The notes: a model not told the origin generated them from the letters alone. Shown: positions 41,713-51,396, counted from the first letter of the stretch. The stretch is 64,000 nt of DNA from Hydrogenophaga sp. RAC07 (GCF_001713375.1 NZ_CP016449.1:372001-436000), one strand, 5' to 3'. Program-made: numbers and translations.

Positions 41713-42612
41713 ATGAAGAAACACCTGCTCGCATGGGCCGTGACCGCACTGGCCGCCAGCAGCGCCCTGGCTCAAACCGGCGACACGCTGGCCAAGATCA
41801 AGGCGTCCGGCAGTGTGTCCCTCGGTGTGCGTGAGTCGTCCGGCCTGGGCTACACCTTGGGCAACGGCAAGTACGTCGGTTTCCACACCGAAATGGGCGA
41901 AATCGTCCTTTCCGACATCCGCAAGCAGCTGGGCATGACGGCGATGGAAGTGAAGTACCAGCCGGTCACCTCGCAAAACCGCATTCCCCTGGTGCAAAAC
42001 GGCACGGTGGATCTGGAGTGCGGCTCCACCACCAACAACGCCACGCGCCAGAAAGACGTGTCGTTCGCCGTGACCACCTACGTGGAAGAAGTGCGCATCG
42101 CGGTGAAGGCCAACTCCGGCATCAACGGCATCAAGGACCTGGCCGGCAAGAGCGTGGCCACGACCACCGGCACCACCTCGGTGCAGACCCTGCGCAAGAA
42201 CGAGCGCGCCGGTGGCATCGACTTCAAGGAGGTCTACGGCAAGGACCACGCCGACAGCTTCCTGCTGCTCGAGTCGGGCCGCGCCGATGCCTTCGTGATG
42301 GACGGCTCCATCCTGGCGGCCAACATCTCCAAGGCCAAGAACCCCGCCGACTTCAAGATCGTGGGTGAAGTGCTGTCGGTCGAGCCGATCGCCTGCATGC
42401 TGCGCAAGGACGATCCGGCGTTCAAGAAGGCCGTGGACGACAGCATCAAGCGCCAGATCGCCGACGGCTCGCTCGCCAAGCTCTACGACAAGTGGTTCAT
42501 GCAGCAGATCCCGCCTGCCAACGTGAAGATCGGCCTGCCGCTCTCCGACGCCACCAAGGCGGCCTGGGCGGCACCGAACGACAAGCCGATGGAAGACTAC
42601 GCCAAGAAGTAA
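41713..42612 (+). CDS. gltI: Glutamate/aspartate ABC transporter substrate-binding protein
   Basis: 299 residues. Signal peptide residues 1-20 (SSALA-Q). The mature protein has LAKIKASGSVSLGVRESS, IPLVQNGTVDLECGSTTNN and VEEVRIAVKANSGI, the GltI/DEBP hallmarks for acidic amino acid binding. An AAGGAGA site lies six bases before the ATG, the best in the region. The 277 bp upstream hold no clear feature other than presumed promoter DNA. Followed by a stem-loop that probably reduces read-through into the permease genes. Confidence 0.93.
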   Translation: MKKHLLAWAVTALAASSALAQTGDTLAKIKASGSVSLGVRESSGLGYTLGNGKYVGFHTEMGEIVLSDIRKQLGMTAMEVKYQPVTSQNRIPLVQNGTVDLECGSTTNNATRQKDVSFAVTTYVEEVRIAVKANSGINGIKDLAGKSVATTTGTTSVQTLRKNERAGGIDFKEVYGKDHADSFLLLESGRADAFVMDGSILAANISKAKNPADFKIVGEVLSVEPIACMLRKDDPAFKKAVDDSIKRQIADGSLAKLYDKWFMQQIPPANVKIGLPLSDATKAAWAAPNDKPMEDYAKK

Positions 42613-42629
42613 GCGCGCAAGCTTCTGGC

Positions 42630-42666
42630 ACGCCCCTTCAAGTGGATCATTTGAAGGGGCGTTTTC
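42630..42666 (+). terminator. Attenuating terminator between gltI and gltJ
   Basis: ACGCCCCTTCAA (42630-42641) pairs perfectly with TTGAAGGGGCGT (42651-42662), followed by TTTTC. Its place inside the operon fits partial termination, giving more binding protein than membrane components. Confidence 0.85.
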
Positions 42667-42721
42667 GTAGGCGCCTCCTTTTTCCGGGGCGCTGCGTGGA
42701 CGATAAAAAGAAAGGGCTCCT

Positions 42722-43477
42722 ATGAGCTGGGATTGGCAGGTGTTCTGCGAAGACACCATCGAGCGGCAGCCGGTGCAGGGCTGCTTTGGCAAGGGGGGCG
42801 ACATCACCTACCTCGACTGGATGCTGTCGGCCTGGGGCTGGACGGTGTCGGTCGCGCTGCTGGCGTTGCTGCTGGCGCTGGTGCTGGGCATCCTGATCGG
42901 CACACTGCGCACGCTGCCCGATCGACCCATGGTGGTGCGGCTGGGCAATGCCTGGGTGGAGCTGTTTCGCAACATCCCTTTGCTGGTGCAGATCTTCCTC
43001 TGGTACCACGTTCTGCCCTCGATGTTCAACGTGCTGCAGGGCGTGCCGGGCTTCGTGCTCGTGGTCTTTGCCCTGGGCTTCTTCACCTCGGCGCGCATCG
43101 CCGAGCAGGTGCGCTCGGGCATCCAGGCCCTGCCGCGTGGCCAGCGTTATGCCGGCATGGCGATGGGCTTCACCACCTTCCAGTACTACCGCTATGTGCT
43201 GCTGCCCATGGCGTTTCGCATCATCATTCCGCCGCTCACCAGCGAGACCATGAACATCTTCAAGAACTCCTCGGTGGCGTTCGCGGTGTCGGTCTCCGAA
43301 CTCACCATGTTCGCGATGCAGGCGCAGGAAGAGACCTCGCGCGGCGTCGAGGTCTACCTGGCCGTGACCGGCCTCTACATCGTCTCGGCCTTCGCCATCA
43401 ACCGCATCATGGCCTTCATCGAAAAGCGCGCGCGCATACCGGGCTTTGTCGTGGCCGGTGGATCGGGAGGTCATTGA
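42722..43477 (+). CDS. gltJ: Glutamate/aspartate ABC transporter permease GltJ
   Basis: 251 residues of the HisM-type amino acid permease family with about five membrane segments; WVELFRNIPLLVQIFLWY and RIAEQVRSGIQALPRGQRYAGMAMG (the EAA coupling loop) are diagnostic. Partner of GltK at 43479, whose ATG is 1 bp beyond its stop. Ribosome site weak, in keeping with lower expression than gltI. Confidence 0.92.
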   Translation: MSWDWQVFCEDTIERQPVQGCFGKGGDITYLDWMLSAWGWTVSVALLALLLALVLGILIGTLRTLPDRPMVVRLGNAWVELFRNIPLLVQIFLWYHVLPSMFNVLQGVPGFVLVVFALGFFTSARIAEQVRSGIQALPRGQRYAGMAMGFTTFQYYRYVLLPMAFRIIIPPLTSETMNIFKNSSVAFAVSVSELTMFAMQAQEETSRGVEVYLAVTGLYIVSAFAINRIMAFIEKRARIPGFVVAGGSGGH

Positions 43478-43478
43478 G

Positions 43479-44150
43479 ATGAATCTGAATCTCGACTTTT
43501 CCTTCTACAACTGGGACCTGATCACCAACTTCGTGCTGAAGGGCCTGTACTTCAGTCTGATGTTGACCATCGTGGCCACCATCGGCGGCATCATCTTCGG
43601 CACCGTGCTCGCGCTCATGCGCCTGTCGGGCAAGAAGTGGCTCGACACGCCGGCCACCATTTATGTCAACGGCATGCGCAGCATCCCGCTGGTGATGGTG
43701 ATCCTGTGGTTCTTCCTGCTGGTGCCGCTGCTGATCGGGCGGCCCATCGGCGCCGAGGTGTCGGCGGTGATCACCTTCATCGCTTTCGAGGCGGCCTACT
43801 TCAGTGAAATCATGCGAGCGGGTATCCAGTCGATCCCGCGCGGCCAGGTGCATGCAGGCCAGGCGCTGGGCATGACCTACGGCCAGAACATGAAGCTGGT
43901 GGTGCTGCCGCAGGCGTTTCGCAACATGCTGCCGGTGCTGCTCACGCAGACCATCATCCTGTTCCAGGACACCTCGCTGGTCTACGCCATCGGCGCTTAC
44001 GACATGCTCAAAGGCTTTGAGGTCGCGGGCAAGAACTTCGGTCGCCCGATCGAGGCCTACCTCGCCGCCGCCGTGATGTATTTCGTCATGTGCTACGCAC
44101 TGTCGTGGGCCGTCAAACAGCTGCACAAGAAGATCGCCATCATCCGTTGA
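43479..44150 (+). CDS. gltK: Glutamate/aspartate ABC transporter permease GltK
   Basis: 223 residues, five membrane segments; GMRSIPLVMVILWFFLLVP and YFSEIMRAGIQSIPRGQVHAGQALG carry the amino acid permease family motif and EAA loop. The ATG at 43479 is preceded by GGGAGG and almost abuts the gltJ stop. Confidence 0.92.
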   Translation: MNLNLDFSFYNWDLITNFVLKGLYFSLMLTIVATIGGIIFGTVLALMRLSGKKWLDTPATIYVNGMRSIPLVMVILWFFLLVPLLIGRPIGAEVSAVITFIAFEAAYFSEIMRAGIQSIPRGQVHAGQALGMTYGQNMKLVVLPQAFRNMLPVLLTQTIILFQDTSLVYAIGAYDMLKGFEVAGKNFGRPIEAYLAAAVMYFVMCYALSWAVKQLHKKIAIIR

Positions 44151-44174
44151 TGCAACCGCTATTCAGGAATTGCC

Positions 44175-44912
44175 ATGATTGAACTCAAGAACGTCTCCAA
44201 GTGGTACGGCAGCGTCCAGGTGCTGACCGATTGCTCCACCAACATCCAGAAGGGTGAAGTGGTGGTGGTCTGCGGCCCCTCGGGCTCGGGCAAGTCGACC
44301 CTCATCAAGACCATCAACGCGCTCGAGCCCTTCCAGAAGGGCGAGATCACCGTGGATGGCGTGCCGGTGCACGACCCCAAGACCGATCTGCCCAAGCTGC
44401 GCAGCCGCGTGGGCATGGTGTTTCAGCACTTCGAGCTGTTCCCGCATCTGTCGGTGACGGAGAACCTCACGATCGCGCAGATCAAGGTGCTGGGCCGCAA
44501 CCCCGACGAAGCGAAGACGCGTGGTCTCAAGATGCTCGACCGCGTGGGCCTGTCGCTGCACAAGGACAAGTTCCCGGGCCAGCTCTCGGGCGGCCAGCAG
44601 CAGCGTGTGGCGATCGCGCGCGCGCTGTCCATGGACCCGATCGTGATGCTGTTCGACGAACCCACGTCGGCGCTCGATCCCGAGATGGTCGGCGAGGTGC
44701 TCGACGTGATGGTCGGTCTGGCCAACGAGGGCATGACCATGATGTGCGTGACGCACGAGATGGGCTTTGCGCGCAAGGTCAGCAACCGCGTGATCTTCAT
44801 GGACGTGGGCGGCAAGATCCTAGAAGACTGCTCCAAGGACGACTTCTTCGGCAAACCCGAAGACCGCCAGCCGCGCACCAAGGACTTCCTCAACAAGATT
44901 CTGGCGCACTAG
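44175..44912 (+). CDS. gltL: Amino acid ABC transporter ATP-binding protein GltL
   Basis: 245 residues. Walker [11 protein letters not shown]-loop [13 protein letters not shown], signature [15 protein letters not shown], Walker [17 protein letters not shown] and H-loop [12 protein letters not shown]: the standard polar amino acid importer ATPase. Last gene of the gltIJKL operon; a GC-rich repeat follows. Confidence 0.94.
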   Translation: MIELKNVSKWYGSVQVLTDCSTNIQKGEVVVVCGPSGSGKSTLIKTINALEPFQKGEITVDGVPVHDPKTDLPKLRSRVGMVFQHFELFPHLSVTENLTIAQIKVLGRNPDEAKTRGLKMLDRVGLSLHKDKFPGQLSGGQQQRVAIARALSMDPIVMLFDEPTSALDPEMVGEVLDVMVGLANEGMTMMCVTHEMGFARKVSNRVIFMDVGGKILEDCSKDDFFGKPEDRQPRTKDFLNKILAH

Positions 44913-44917
44913 AAAAC

Positions 44918-45000
44918 ACCCCCGCAGCGCTTCGCGCTACCCCCTCAAGGGGCGCTCCCTTGGGCCGGCGGAGCCAGACCCTTGGGAGCCCTGGGTGGGG
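44918..45000 (+). repeat. GC-rich palindromic intergenic repeat, related to family B
   Basis: CCCCCGCAGCGCTTCGCGCTA, then CCCCTCAAGGGGCGCTCCC and TTGGGCCGGCGGAGCCAGAC with nearby inverted CCCTTGGG/CCCTTGG blocks. The layout (CCCCC-GC start, inner CCCC..GGGG palindrome, GGGCCGGC end) resembles family B, but the sequence is diverged. Lies between gltL and pyrC. Confidence 0.65.
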
Positions 45001-45031
45001 CATCTCGCGCCGGCTGCGTGCTGGCTGATGG

Positions 45032-45037
45032 GACAAT
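45032..45037 (+). promoter_or_regulatory. -10-like GACAAT close to the pyrC start
   Basis: GACAAT ends six bases before the pyrC ATG at 45044, with no Shine-Dalgarno sequence in between. Confidence 0.45.
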
Positions 45038-45043
45038 CACGGC

Positions 45044-46087
45044 ATGAACAGCCCCTTCGACACCCTCACGATCACACGACCCGACGACTGGCACCTGCAC
45101 GTGCGCGATGGCGACGCCCTGCGCACCGTGGTGCCGCACACCGCCGCCCAGTTCGGCCGCGCGATCATCATGCCCAACCTCAAGCCGCCGGTGACCACCG
45201 CGGCGCAGGCCGTGGCCTACCGCGACCGCATCCTCGCCGCCGTGCCCGAAGGCATGAGTTTCGAGCCGCTGATGACGCTCTACCTCACCGACAACCTGCC
45301 CGCCGACGAGATCGCGCGCGCCAAGGATGCCGGTGTGGTGGCGGCCAAGCTCTACCCGGCAGGCGCCACCACCAACAGCGACGCGGGCGTGACCGACATC
45401 CGCAAGACCCACAAGACGCTGGAAGCCATGCAGCGCGCCGGCATGCTGCTGCTGGTGCACGGCGAGGTGACTTCGCCCGACATCGACCTGTTCGATCGCG
45501 AGGCGGTGTTCATCGACCAGCAGATGATTCCGCTGCGCCGCGACTTCCCCGAACTCAAGGTGGTGTTCGAACACATCACCACGAAAGAAGCCGCGCAGTA
45601 CGTGGCCGACGCCAGCCCCTTCACCGCCGCCACGCTCACCGCGCACCACCTGCTCTACAACCGCAACGCGATCTTCACGGGCGGCATCCGCCCGCACTAC
45701 TACTGCCTGCCGGTGCTCAAGCGCGAAACCCATCGCCAGGCCTTGCTGGCCGCCGCCACCGGCGGCAACCATCGCTTCTTCCTCGGCACCGACAGCGCGC
45801 CACACCCGGCGCACCTGAAAGAACACGCCACCGGCTGCGCCGGCTGCTACACCGCGCACGCCGCCATCGAGATGTACGCCGAGGCCTTTGATTCGGTCGG
45901 CGCGCTCGACAAACTTGAAGCCTTTGCCAGCTTCAACGGTCCGGCGTTCTATGGCCTGCCGCGCAACAGCGGCAGCGTCACCCTCAAGCGCGAAAACTGG
46001 ACCAGCCCCGAGAGCTTCCGCTTCGGCGAGGCCGATCTCAAGCCGCTGCGCGGTGGGGAAGTGCTGCCCTGGCGCCTGCAGGCCTGA
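45044..46087 (+). CDS. pyrC: Dihydroorotase
   Basis: 347 residues, type II dihydroorotase as in E. coli PyrC. Zinc ligands His17 and His19 in [11 protein letters not shown], carbamylated Lys102 in [14 protein letters not shown] and [23 protein letters not shown] are present. It closes carbamoyl aspartate to dihydroorotate in pyrimidine synthesis. The stop overlaps the next gene start by one base (TGATG), so DUF3025 is translationally coupled. No ribosome site is visible; a -10-like box is next to the ATG. Confidence 0.96.
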   Translation: MNSPFDTLTITRPDDWHLHVRDGDALRTVVPHTAAQFGRAIIMPNLKPPVTTAAQAVAYRDRILAAVPEGMSFEPLMTLYLTDNLPADEIARAKDAGVVAAKLYPAGATTNSDAGVTDIRKTHKTLEAMQRAGMLLLVHGEVTSPDIDLFDREAVFIDQQMIPLRRDFPELKVVFEHITTKEAAQYVADASPFTAATLTAHHLLYNRNAIFTGGIRPHYYCLPVLKRETHRQALLAAATGGNHRFFLGTDSAPHPAHLKEHATGCAGCYTAHAAIEMYAEAFDSVGALDKLEAFASFNGPAFYGLPRNSGSVTLKRENWTSPESFRFGEADLKPLRGGEVLPWRLQA

Positions 46088-46857
46088 TGTTTCCTGGCGA
46101 ATCGCCCGATTGGTGCAAACCCTGGTTCGCGCCGGTCGCTGCCAATGGTCGCGCGGTCCAGGTTCACCTGAACGCCGGCCATCCCCTGCCACAAGCCCTG
46201 AGCGCGCTGCCGGCTTGCCCGGTGCGTTTTGTGCCGCAGACCGATCTGCCTGCCGGCACCGCGTACGAACAATTCATCTTCGACAGCGGCCGCGTGCCCA
46301 CGCGCGAGAACCTGCACGACTTTTTCAACGGCCTGTGCTGGCTGCGCTTCCCGCAAACCAAACAGCGTTTGAACCAACTGCAAGCCGCCGAGATTGCCGC
46401 GGCCGGAGTGCGCGAGGTGCGTGGACCGGTGCGCGATGCGCTCACGCTGTTCGACGAAAACGCCGCGCTCCTGCAGGCGCCGGAACCGCTGTGGAACGCA
46501 CTGATCGGGCGCGACTGGCACCGCCTGTTCGTCACGCTGCGCCCGCTCTGGGCGCAGGCGCGGCTGGTGTTGTTTGGCCATGCGCTGCTGGAAAAACTGG
46601 TCACGCCCTACAAGTCGATCACCGCCCACGTGCTGCGCGAGCCCGTTCCCATGGCACTTGGCGACGACATCACCGCATGGGACGCCTGGCTGGCGCAGGC
46701 ACTGAGCGCACCGGTGCTCGCCGCCAAGCCCTTCACGCCGCTGCCGGTGCTGGGTGTGCCGGGCTGGTGGCCCGCGAACGAGGCCGCCGGGTTCTATGTC
46801 GACGCCAGCGTGTTCCGCGCGCCGCGGCAGCCGGGTGAGGGCAACGCACCAGCCTGA
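46087..46857 (+). CDS. DUF3025 domain-containing protein
   Basis: 256 residues, single DUF3025 domain: [24 protein letters not shown] and [18 protein letters not shown] are typical. Conserved in beta- and gammaproteobacteria, no known activity. Coupled to pyrC; a proline-rich end ([15 protein letters not shown] and FRAPR) matches the family. Confidence 0.88.
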   Translation: MFPGESPDWCKPWFAPVAANGRAVQVHLNAGHPLPQALSALPACPVRFVPQTDLPAGTAYEQFIFDSGRVPTRENLHDFFNGLCWLRFPQTKQRLNQLQAAEIAAAGVREVRGPVRDALTLFDENAALLQAPEPLWNALIGRDWHRLFVTLRPLWAQARLVLFGHALLEKLVTPYKSITAHVLREPVPMALGDDITAWDAWLAQALSAPVLAAKPFTPLPVLGVPGWWPANEAAGFYVDASVFRAPRQPGEGNAPA

Positions 46858-47041
46858 TGCACCGCCGGCGCGCCTTGATTTCGCGCCCGCCAGCCCCATA
46901 CTGGATTCTCGGTATCATCCGCCGGCCTTCAGGGTGGTGCCGGCGTGTGGTGCCACCGCGAAGGCGGGAACCCGCCAGGTCCACCCGGGTCACAAGCGCA
47001 GTCCGGTTGCCCTTTGGCACCGCTGCAACACTGGAGTAAAC

Positions 47042-47914
47042 ATGAAACGCATCTTGCTGTTCGTTCTGACCAACTTTGCCGTGATGGCGGTTTTGTTGAT
47101 CACCACCCGCATCCTGGGTGTGGACCGCTTCCTCACGGCCAACGGCCTGAACATGACGGCGCTGGCCGGGTTCTCGCTCGTCATCGGCTTTGGCGGCGCC
47201 ATCATCTCGCTGCTGATCAGCAAGCCCATGGCCAAGTTCAGCACCGGCGCGCGCGTGATCAGCCAGCCGCAAACGGCCGACGAAGCCTGGATCGTGGAGA
47301 CCGTGCGCCGCTTTGCCGAGAAGGCCGGCATCGGCATGCCCGAAGTCGCCATCTTCGAAGGCGCACCCAATGCGTTCGCCACGGGTGCGTTCAAGAACTC
47401 GGCGCTGGTGGCTGTGTCCACCGGCCTGTTGCAGAACATGACCAAGGAAGAGGTGGAGGCGGTGATCGGGCACGAGGTCGCGCACGTGGCCAATGGCGAC
47501 ATGGTCACCATGACGCTGATCCAGGGCGTGATGAACACGTTCGTGGTGTTCCTCAGCCGCGTGATCGGTTACGCGGTGGACAGCTTCCTGCGCAAGGGCG
47601 ACAGCAATTCGTCGGGCCCCGGCATCGGGTACATGATCACCACCATCGTGATGGACATCGTGCTGGGTTTCCTGGCCGCCATCATCGTGGCCTGGTTCAG
47701 CCGCCAGCGCGAGTTCCGCGCCGACGCAGGTGCTGCCGGCCTCATGGGCCGCAAACAGCCCATGATCAACGCGCTGGCCCGCCTGGGTGGCCTCACCCCG
47801 GGCGAGCTGCCCAAGACCATGCAGGCCCTGGGCATCACCGGCGGTCTGGGCAAGCTGTTCTCGACGCACCCGCCGATTGAAGAGCGGATCGCTGCATTGC
47901 AGAACAACAGTTGA
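47042..47914 (+). CDS. htpX: Membrane-bound zinc metalloprotease HtpX
   Basis: 290 residues with four membrane segments. The zinc site is HEVAH (His144, Glu145, His148), with the third ligand in REFRADAGA. HtpX cleaves misfolded inner-membrane proteins alongside FtsH and is induced by envelope or heat stress. The 184-bp upstream gap contains a GGTATCAT -10-like element near 46911 but no sure heat-shock promoter. Ends in a strong bidirectional terminator. Confidence 0.95.
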   Translation: MKRILLFVLTNFAVMAVLLITTRILGVDRFLTANGLNMTALAGFSLVIGFGGAIISLLISKPMAKFSTGARVISQPQTADEAWIVETVRRFAEKAGIGMPEVAIFEGAPNAFATGAFKNSALVAVSTGLLQNMTKEEVEAVIGHEVAHVANGDMVTMTLIQGVMNTFVVFLSRVIGYAVDSFLRKGDSNSSGPGIGYMITTIVMDIVLGFLAAIIVAWFSRQREFRADAGAAGLMGRKQPMINALARLGGLTPGELPKTMQALGITGGLGKLFSTHPPIEERIAALQNNS

Positions 47915-47929
47915 TGGCTTCCGCCCAAC

Positions 47930-47958
47930 AAAAAAGCGACCCTCGGGTCGCTTTTTTT
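47930..47958. terminator. Bidirectional terminator between htpX and the glycine-zipper gene
   Basis: A6-GCGACCC-TC-GGGTCGC-T7. Symmetric poly-A and poly-T flanks let it serve both convergent genes. Confidence 0.93.
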
Positions 47959-47974
47959 GTCGGGTTCGGACGCA

Positions 47975-48685
47975 TCAGCGGTGGCGATCCCACCGGTGGT
48001 TGTCGCGGTGCCTGAAGCCGTCGTGCCGGTGCCCTGGGTGGAACGAACGGTGGCCGTTGATGAAGATCACGCCCGGCGACACCTGGTAACGAGGGTAGTA
48101 CTGCGTGCCGATGGTGATGCGGGTGTTGGAGGGGTAGTACTCGGTCTGCGGGCGGTAGATCGGGGCGTTGTTGTAGACCGGCGGGGCGTAGCCCGGAGGG
48201 GGCAGGGCGTCCGCGGGCGACACGGTGAGGCGGATGGTCGGACCCGGGTCCTGCGGCATCTGCACGCTGTACTGGCGCCCGGCGTACTCGTAGACCACGT
48301 TGTAGGCGACCGTGCGGTTCTCGTAGAAGGTCTGCGAGCCGCACTGGCGGTAGCTTTCGGTGTAGGGCTGGCCGGGGCCTTCAACGCGGTTGCCGATGAT
48401 GGCGCCGCCAATGAGGCCGATCACCGTGGCGGCTGCGCGGCCGCTGCCGTTGCCGATGGCGTTGCCTGCGGCACCCCCGGCAATGCCGCCGAGCAGGGCG
48501 CCGGCGCCCGACGGTTGGCCCTGGTAGGTCACGCGCTCGTCGCTGCACACCTCACGTGGCACGGCCACCTGCTGCACCACCGGCGTGCTGCTGAGCACGC
48601 GCCCCTGTTCCTCTTGTGCATGTGCAGACACGGAGCTGCCCAGTGCCAGCAGGCCCATCACGGGGATCAAAACGGGAAATTTCAT
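47975..48685 (-). CDS. Glycine-zipper 2TM-domain envelope protein
   Basis: 236 residues. Signal peptide to about residue 24 (SAHA-Q). The glycine zipper GALLGGIAGGAAGNAIGNGS...GLIGGAIIG at about 63-100 matches the Rick_17kDa_Anti/17 kDa antigen family. The C-terminal half is rich in Pro/Tyr and ends in a His/Arg-rich tail (HPGHRHDGFRHRD). Probably outer-membrane or periplasmic, of unknown function. No lipobox cysteine is evident at the cleavage site. Confidence 0.82.
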   Translation of the reverse strand: MKFPVLIPVMGLLALGSSVSAHAQEEQGRVLSSTPVVQQVAVPREVCSDERVTYQGQPSGAGALLGGIAGGAAGNAIGNGSGRAAATVIGLIGGAIIGNRVEGPGQPYTESYRQCGSQTFYENRTVAYNVVYEYAGRQYSVQMPQDPGPTIRLTVSPADALPPPGYAPPVYNNAPIYRPQTEYYPSNTRITIGTQYYPRYQVSPGVIFINGHRSFHPGHRHDGFRHRDNHRWDRHR

Positions 48686-48777
48686 GGCGCACTCCTGATA
48701 ACAACGGCAAGAGTGTGCGCCAGGGCGGCCAAGCCATGATGCGTGGCTTGTAAAGATTCGTCACTCTGCGGGTGATT

Positions 48778-50619
48778 TCACACCGCCGCCCCGGTTCTGT
48801 GGGTGTTCAGGAGGTCGAACGCCAGGGCCTCGGCCACCTTGAGGCCGTCCACCCCGGCCGAGAGAATGCCGCCGGCATAGCCCGCCCCTTCGCCCGCCGG
48901 GTACAGGCCGCGCGTGTTCAGGCTCTGGAAGTCGTCGCCGCGGGTGATGCGCAGCGGCGCCGAGGTGCGGGTTTCCACGCCGGTGAGCACCGCATCGGCC
49001 ATGTCATAGCCCTGGATCTTGCGGCCGAACACCGGCAGCGCTTCGCGCATGGCCTCGATGGCGTATGCGGGCAGGGCGGGTGCCAGATCGCCCAGTTTCA
49101 CGCCCGGCTGGTACGACGGCACGACCTCGCCCAGTGCGCTGGACGGGCGCTGCGCCACAAAGTCACCCACCAGCTGGCCCGGGGCCTCGTAGGTGCAGCC
49201 ACCGAGCTGGTAGGCGCGCGCTTCGAGTTCGCGTTGCAGCACGATGCCGGCCAGCGGGTGGGTTTTGCCGTCAGTGGCAAGCGCGGTGGCCTGCGCGGCG
49301 TAGCGTGGTCCGTCGATGTCGCCGAAGGCGGCGGACCACAGCGGTGCGTCATGGGGAAAGGCTTGCGGGAAATCAGCCGGTTCGATGCCCACCACCAGGC
49401 CGGCGTTGGCGTTGCGCTCGTTGCGCGAGTACTGGCTCATGCCATTGGTGACCACGCGCCCGGGCTCCGAGGTGGCCGCCACCACCATGCCGCCGGGGCA
49501 CATGCAGAAGCTGTAGACCGCCCGGCCGTTTTTCGCGTGGTGCACCAGCTTGTAGTCGGCCGCGCCCAGCAGCGGGTGGCCACTGTGGCGACCCCAGCGC
49601 GCGCGGTCGATCACACCCTGCGGGTGCTCGATGCGAAAGCCCACCGAGAACGGCTTGGCTTCCATGAACACACCGGCGTCCCACAGGTGCGCAAACGTGT
49701 CGCGCGAACTGTGGCCGAGGGCGAACACCACGCGCTGCACCGGCATGTCGGCGGTGTCGCCGGTGGCCAGACACCGCACCCGCAGCGACGCAATGCGTTG
49801 CTCGCCGCCGTCCTGGGCGAGGGTGAGGCCGCGCACCTGGTGCTGAAAGCGGATCTCGCCGCCCAGCGCAATGATCTTTTCGCGCATGGCCTCGACCACG
49901 CGCACCAGCTTGAAGGTGCCGATGTGCGGGTGGGCGGTGTACAGAATTTCGCTCGGCGCACCTGCGTCCACAAACTCCTGCATGACCTTGCGGCCGAGGA
50001 AGCGCGGGTCCTTGATCTGGCTGTAGAGCTTGCCGTCGGAAAACAGGCCCGCGCCGCCTTCGCCGTACTGCACGTTGCTCTCGGGGTTGAGCACGTGTTT
50101 GCGCCACAGGCCCCAGGTGTCCTTGGTGCGTTCACGCACCGGTTTGCCGCGCTCCAGCACGATGGGCCTGAAGCCCATTTGCGCCAGGGCCAGCGCGGTG
50201 AACAGGCCGCAGGGCCCCAGGCCCACCACGACCGGGCGCTCGCTTTCATCAGCCGGCCAATCAGCAGGCGCATGGCCAGGTGGGTGCCAGGCCATGTCGG
50301 GCGTGGGCTGGATGTGGGGCTTGCCGGCGTGTTGCACCAGCAAAACGGCTTCCTGGGCGGGATCGGCCAGTGTCACGTCGACGATGTAGACCGCAAGCAG
50401 ATCGGCCTTGCGCGCGTCGAAGCTGCGTTTGAAGACGTGCAGGTGCGCAATGTCGGAAGCGGGCACGGCAAGCGCCGCGGCTGCCAACCGGGTCAGGGCC
50501 TCCACCGGGTGCGGCGGCGGTTCGCGGTCGAGGTCGGTCTCGGTGGGGGCGTCGGCGGCGCGGCGGTGCTCGGTCGGCACCTCGGCCAGGGGCAGCTTGA
50601 GTTCGGAGAGTCGGATCAT
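48778..50619 (-). CDS. FAD-dependent oxidoreductase (COG2509 group)
   Basis: 613 residues. An N-terminal region of about 90 residues precedes the FAD-binding motif VVVGLGPCGLFTALALAQMG; YGEGGAGLFSDGKL is the signature of COG2509 dehydrogenases, followed by CMCPGGMVVAATSEPG and GLYPAGEGAGYAGGI. Reaction unknown; related proteins are called uncharacterised FAD-dependent dehydrogenases. The start at 50619 (MIRLSELKLPL) is the family start; the longer frame adds ten residues. Confidence 0.88.
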   Translation of the reverse strand: MIRLSELKLPLAEVPTEHRRAADAPTETDLDREPPPHPVEALTRLAAAALAVPASDIAHLHVFKRSFDARKADLLAVYIVDVTLADPAQEAVLLVQHAGKPHIQPTPDMAWHPPGHAPADWPADESERPVVVGLGPCGLFTALALAQMGFRPIVLERGKPVRERTKDTWGLWRKHVLNPESNVQYGEGGAGLFSDGKLYSQIKDPRFLGRKVMQEFVDAGAPSEILYTAHPHIGTFKLVRVVEAMREKIIALGGEIRFQHQVRGLTLAQDGGEQRIASLRVRCLATGDTADMPVQRVVFALGHSSRDTFAHLWDAGVFMEAKPFSVGFRIEHPQGVIDRARWGRHSGHPLLGAADYKLVHHAKNGRAVYSFCMCPGGMVVAATSEPGRVVTNGMSQYSRNERNANAGLVVGIEPADFPQAFPHDAPLWSAAFGDIDGPRYAAQATALATDGKTHPLAGIVLQRELEARAYQLGGCTYEAPGQLVGDFVAQRPSSALGEVVPSYQPGVKLGDLAPALPAYAIEAMREALPVFGRKIQGYDMADAVLTGVETRTSAPLRITRGDDFQSLNTRGLYPAGEGAGYAGGILSAGVDGLKVAEALAFDLLNTHRTGAAV

Positions 50620-50680
50620 GGCGGCGGGGGGCTTGTGGCGATCAAGCAATCCAGGGCAAAGCCGCCATTGTCCGACAGCT

Positions 50681-51157
50681 TCAGGGCACGACCAGCGTGA
50701 GCTTGGGAAAGTAGCGCCGGTAACGCACGGCGTCGCGGGTGAGCAGCTGAAGCTGGTTCACCCAGGCGTGGGCGCCGATGTAGAAGTGCGGCATGGGCGA
50801 AGGCTCGGTGCCGCTGTGCTGGCGGTAGAGCTTGAAGGCCTGGCCGGCGAGAAAGGCTGCGTCCCAGGGCAGGGCCTGGCGTTGCAGCGGCAGGTGGGCC
50901 AGGGTGGCTTCCAGGTCGGCGGCGGTCTCGAAACGCGGGCTGACCTCGGCCAGGATGAGCGGGTTGATGAAGAGAGGGCCTTGTTGGGCGCAGCGTTCCA
51001 GCTGCGCAATCGACCAGTCGGCCCACAAGGAGTCGTCGGCCAGCACGTCGATCAGCACGCTGCTGTCGACCAGGGTGCCTGCGATCGGGGCAGGCTGGAG
51101 GTAGCGCGCATCCGGCTCGCGGGCGAGTGCGCTCGCGGTGTTCTTGTGGTGTGCCAT
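50681..51157 (-). CDS. vapC: PIN-domain protein, VapC-type toxin with altered acidic site
   Basis: 158 residues, PIN-domain fold: VDSSVLIDVL (first Asp), LILAEV (Glu) and LLTRDAVRYRRYFP (C-terminal Asp). The position that is normally Asp in the P-D-F-x-IGAHA motif is His124 here (PHFYIGAHA), so one metal-binding acid of the nuclease is missing and activity is doubtful. The first 28 residues extend beyond usual VapC length. It overlaps the antitoxin gene by one base (TGATG), typical of vapBC. Confidence 0.85.
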   Translation of the reverse strand: MAHHKNTASALAREPDARYLQPAPIAGTLVDSSVLIDVLADDSLWADWSIAQLERCAQQGPLFINPLILAEVSPRFETAADLEATLAHLPLQRQALPWDAAFLAGQAFKLYRQHSGTEPSPMPHFYIGAHAWVNQLQLLTRDAVRYRRYFPKLTLVVP

Positions 51158-51396
51158 CAGCCGCGCAGGTATTTCATGAATTCGTCGGTGCCCATGTGCT
51201 TGAAAGCACTGGCGTTGGCGCTGCCACGGGCCCGCTCGAAAGCGCGGCGCGCCGGCGAGACCGTGGCGACCGTGGCCCGCATGAGCACGTCGCCGTTGGG
51301 CAGCACCTCGAAGCTCACCTCGCCATGCGGGTAAAGCCGGGCCTGCTCGCGCACCGCCAGGGGGATGGTGACCTGTCCTTTGCTGGTGATTTTCAC
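51157..51396 (-). CDS. vapB: AbrB/SpoVT/MazE-type antitoxin
   Basis: 79 residues. The swapped-hairpin DNA-binding domain begins MKITSKGQVTIPLAVRE with FEVLPNGDVLMR, and the tail (RRAFERARGSA) should wrap around the PIN partner. It represses its own operon. An AGGAGGTAAG site (minus strand, near 51405) lies just upstream. Confidence 0.9.
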   Translation of the reverse strand: MKITSKGQVTIPLAVREQARLYPHGEVSFEVLPNGDVLMRATVATVSPARRAFERARGSANASAFKHMGTDEFMKYLRG

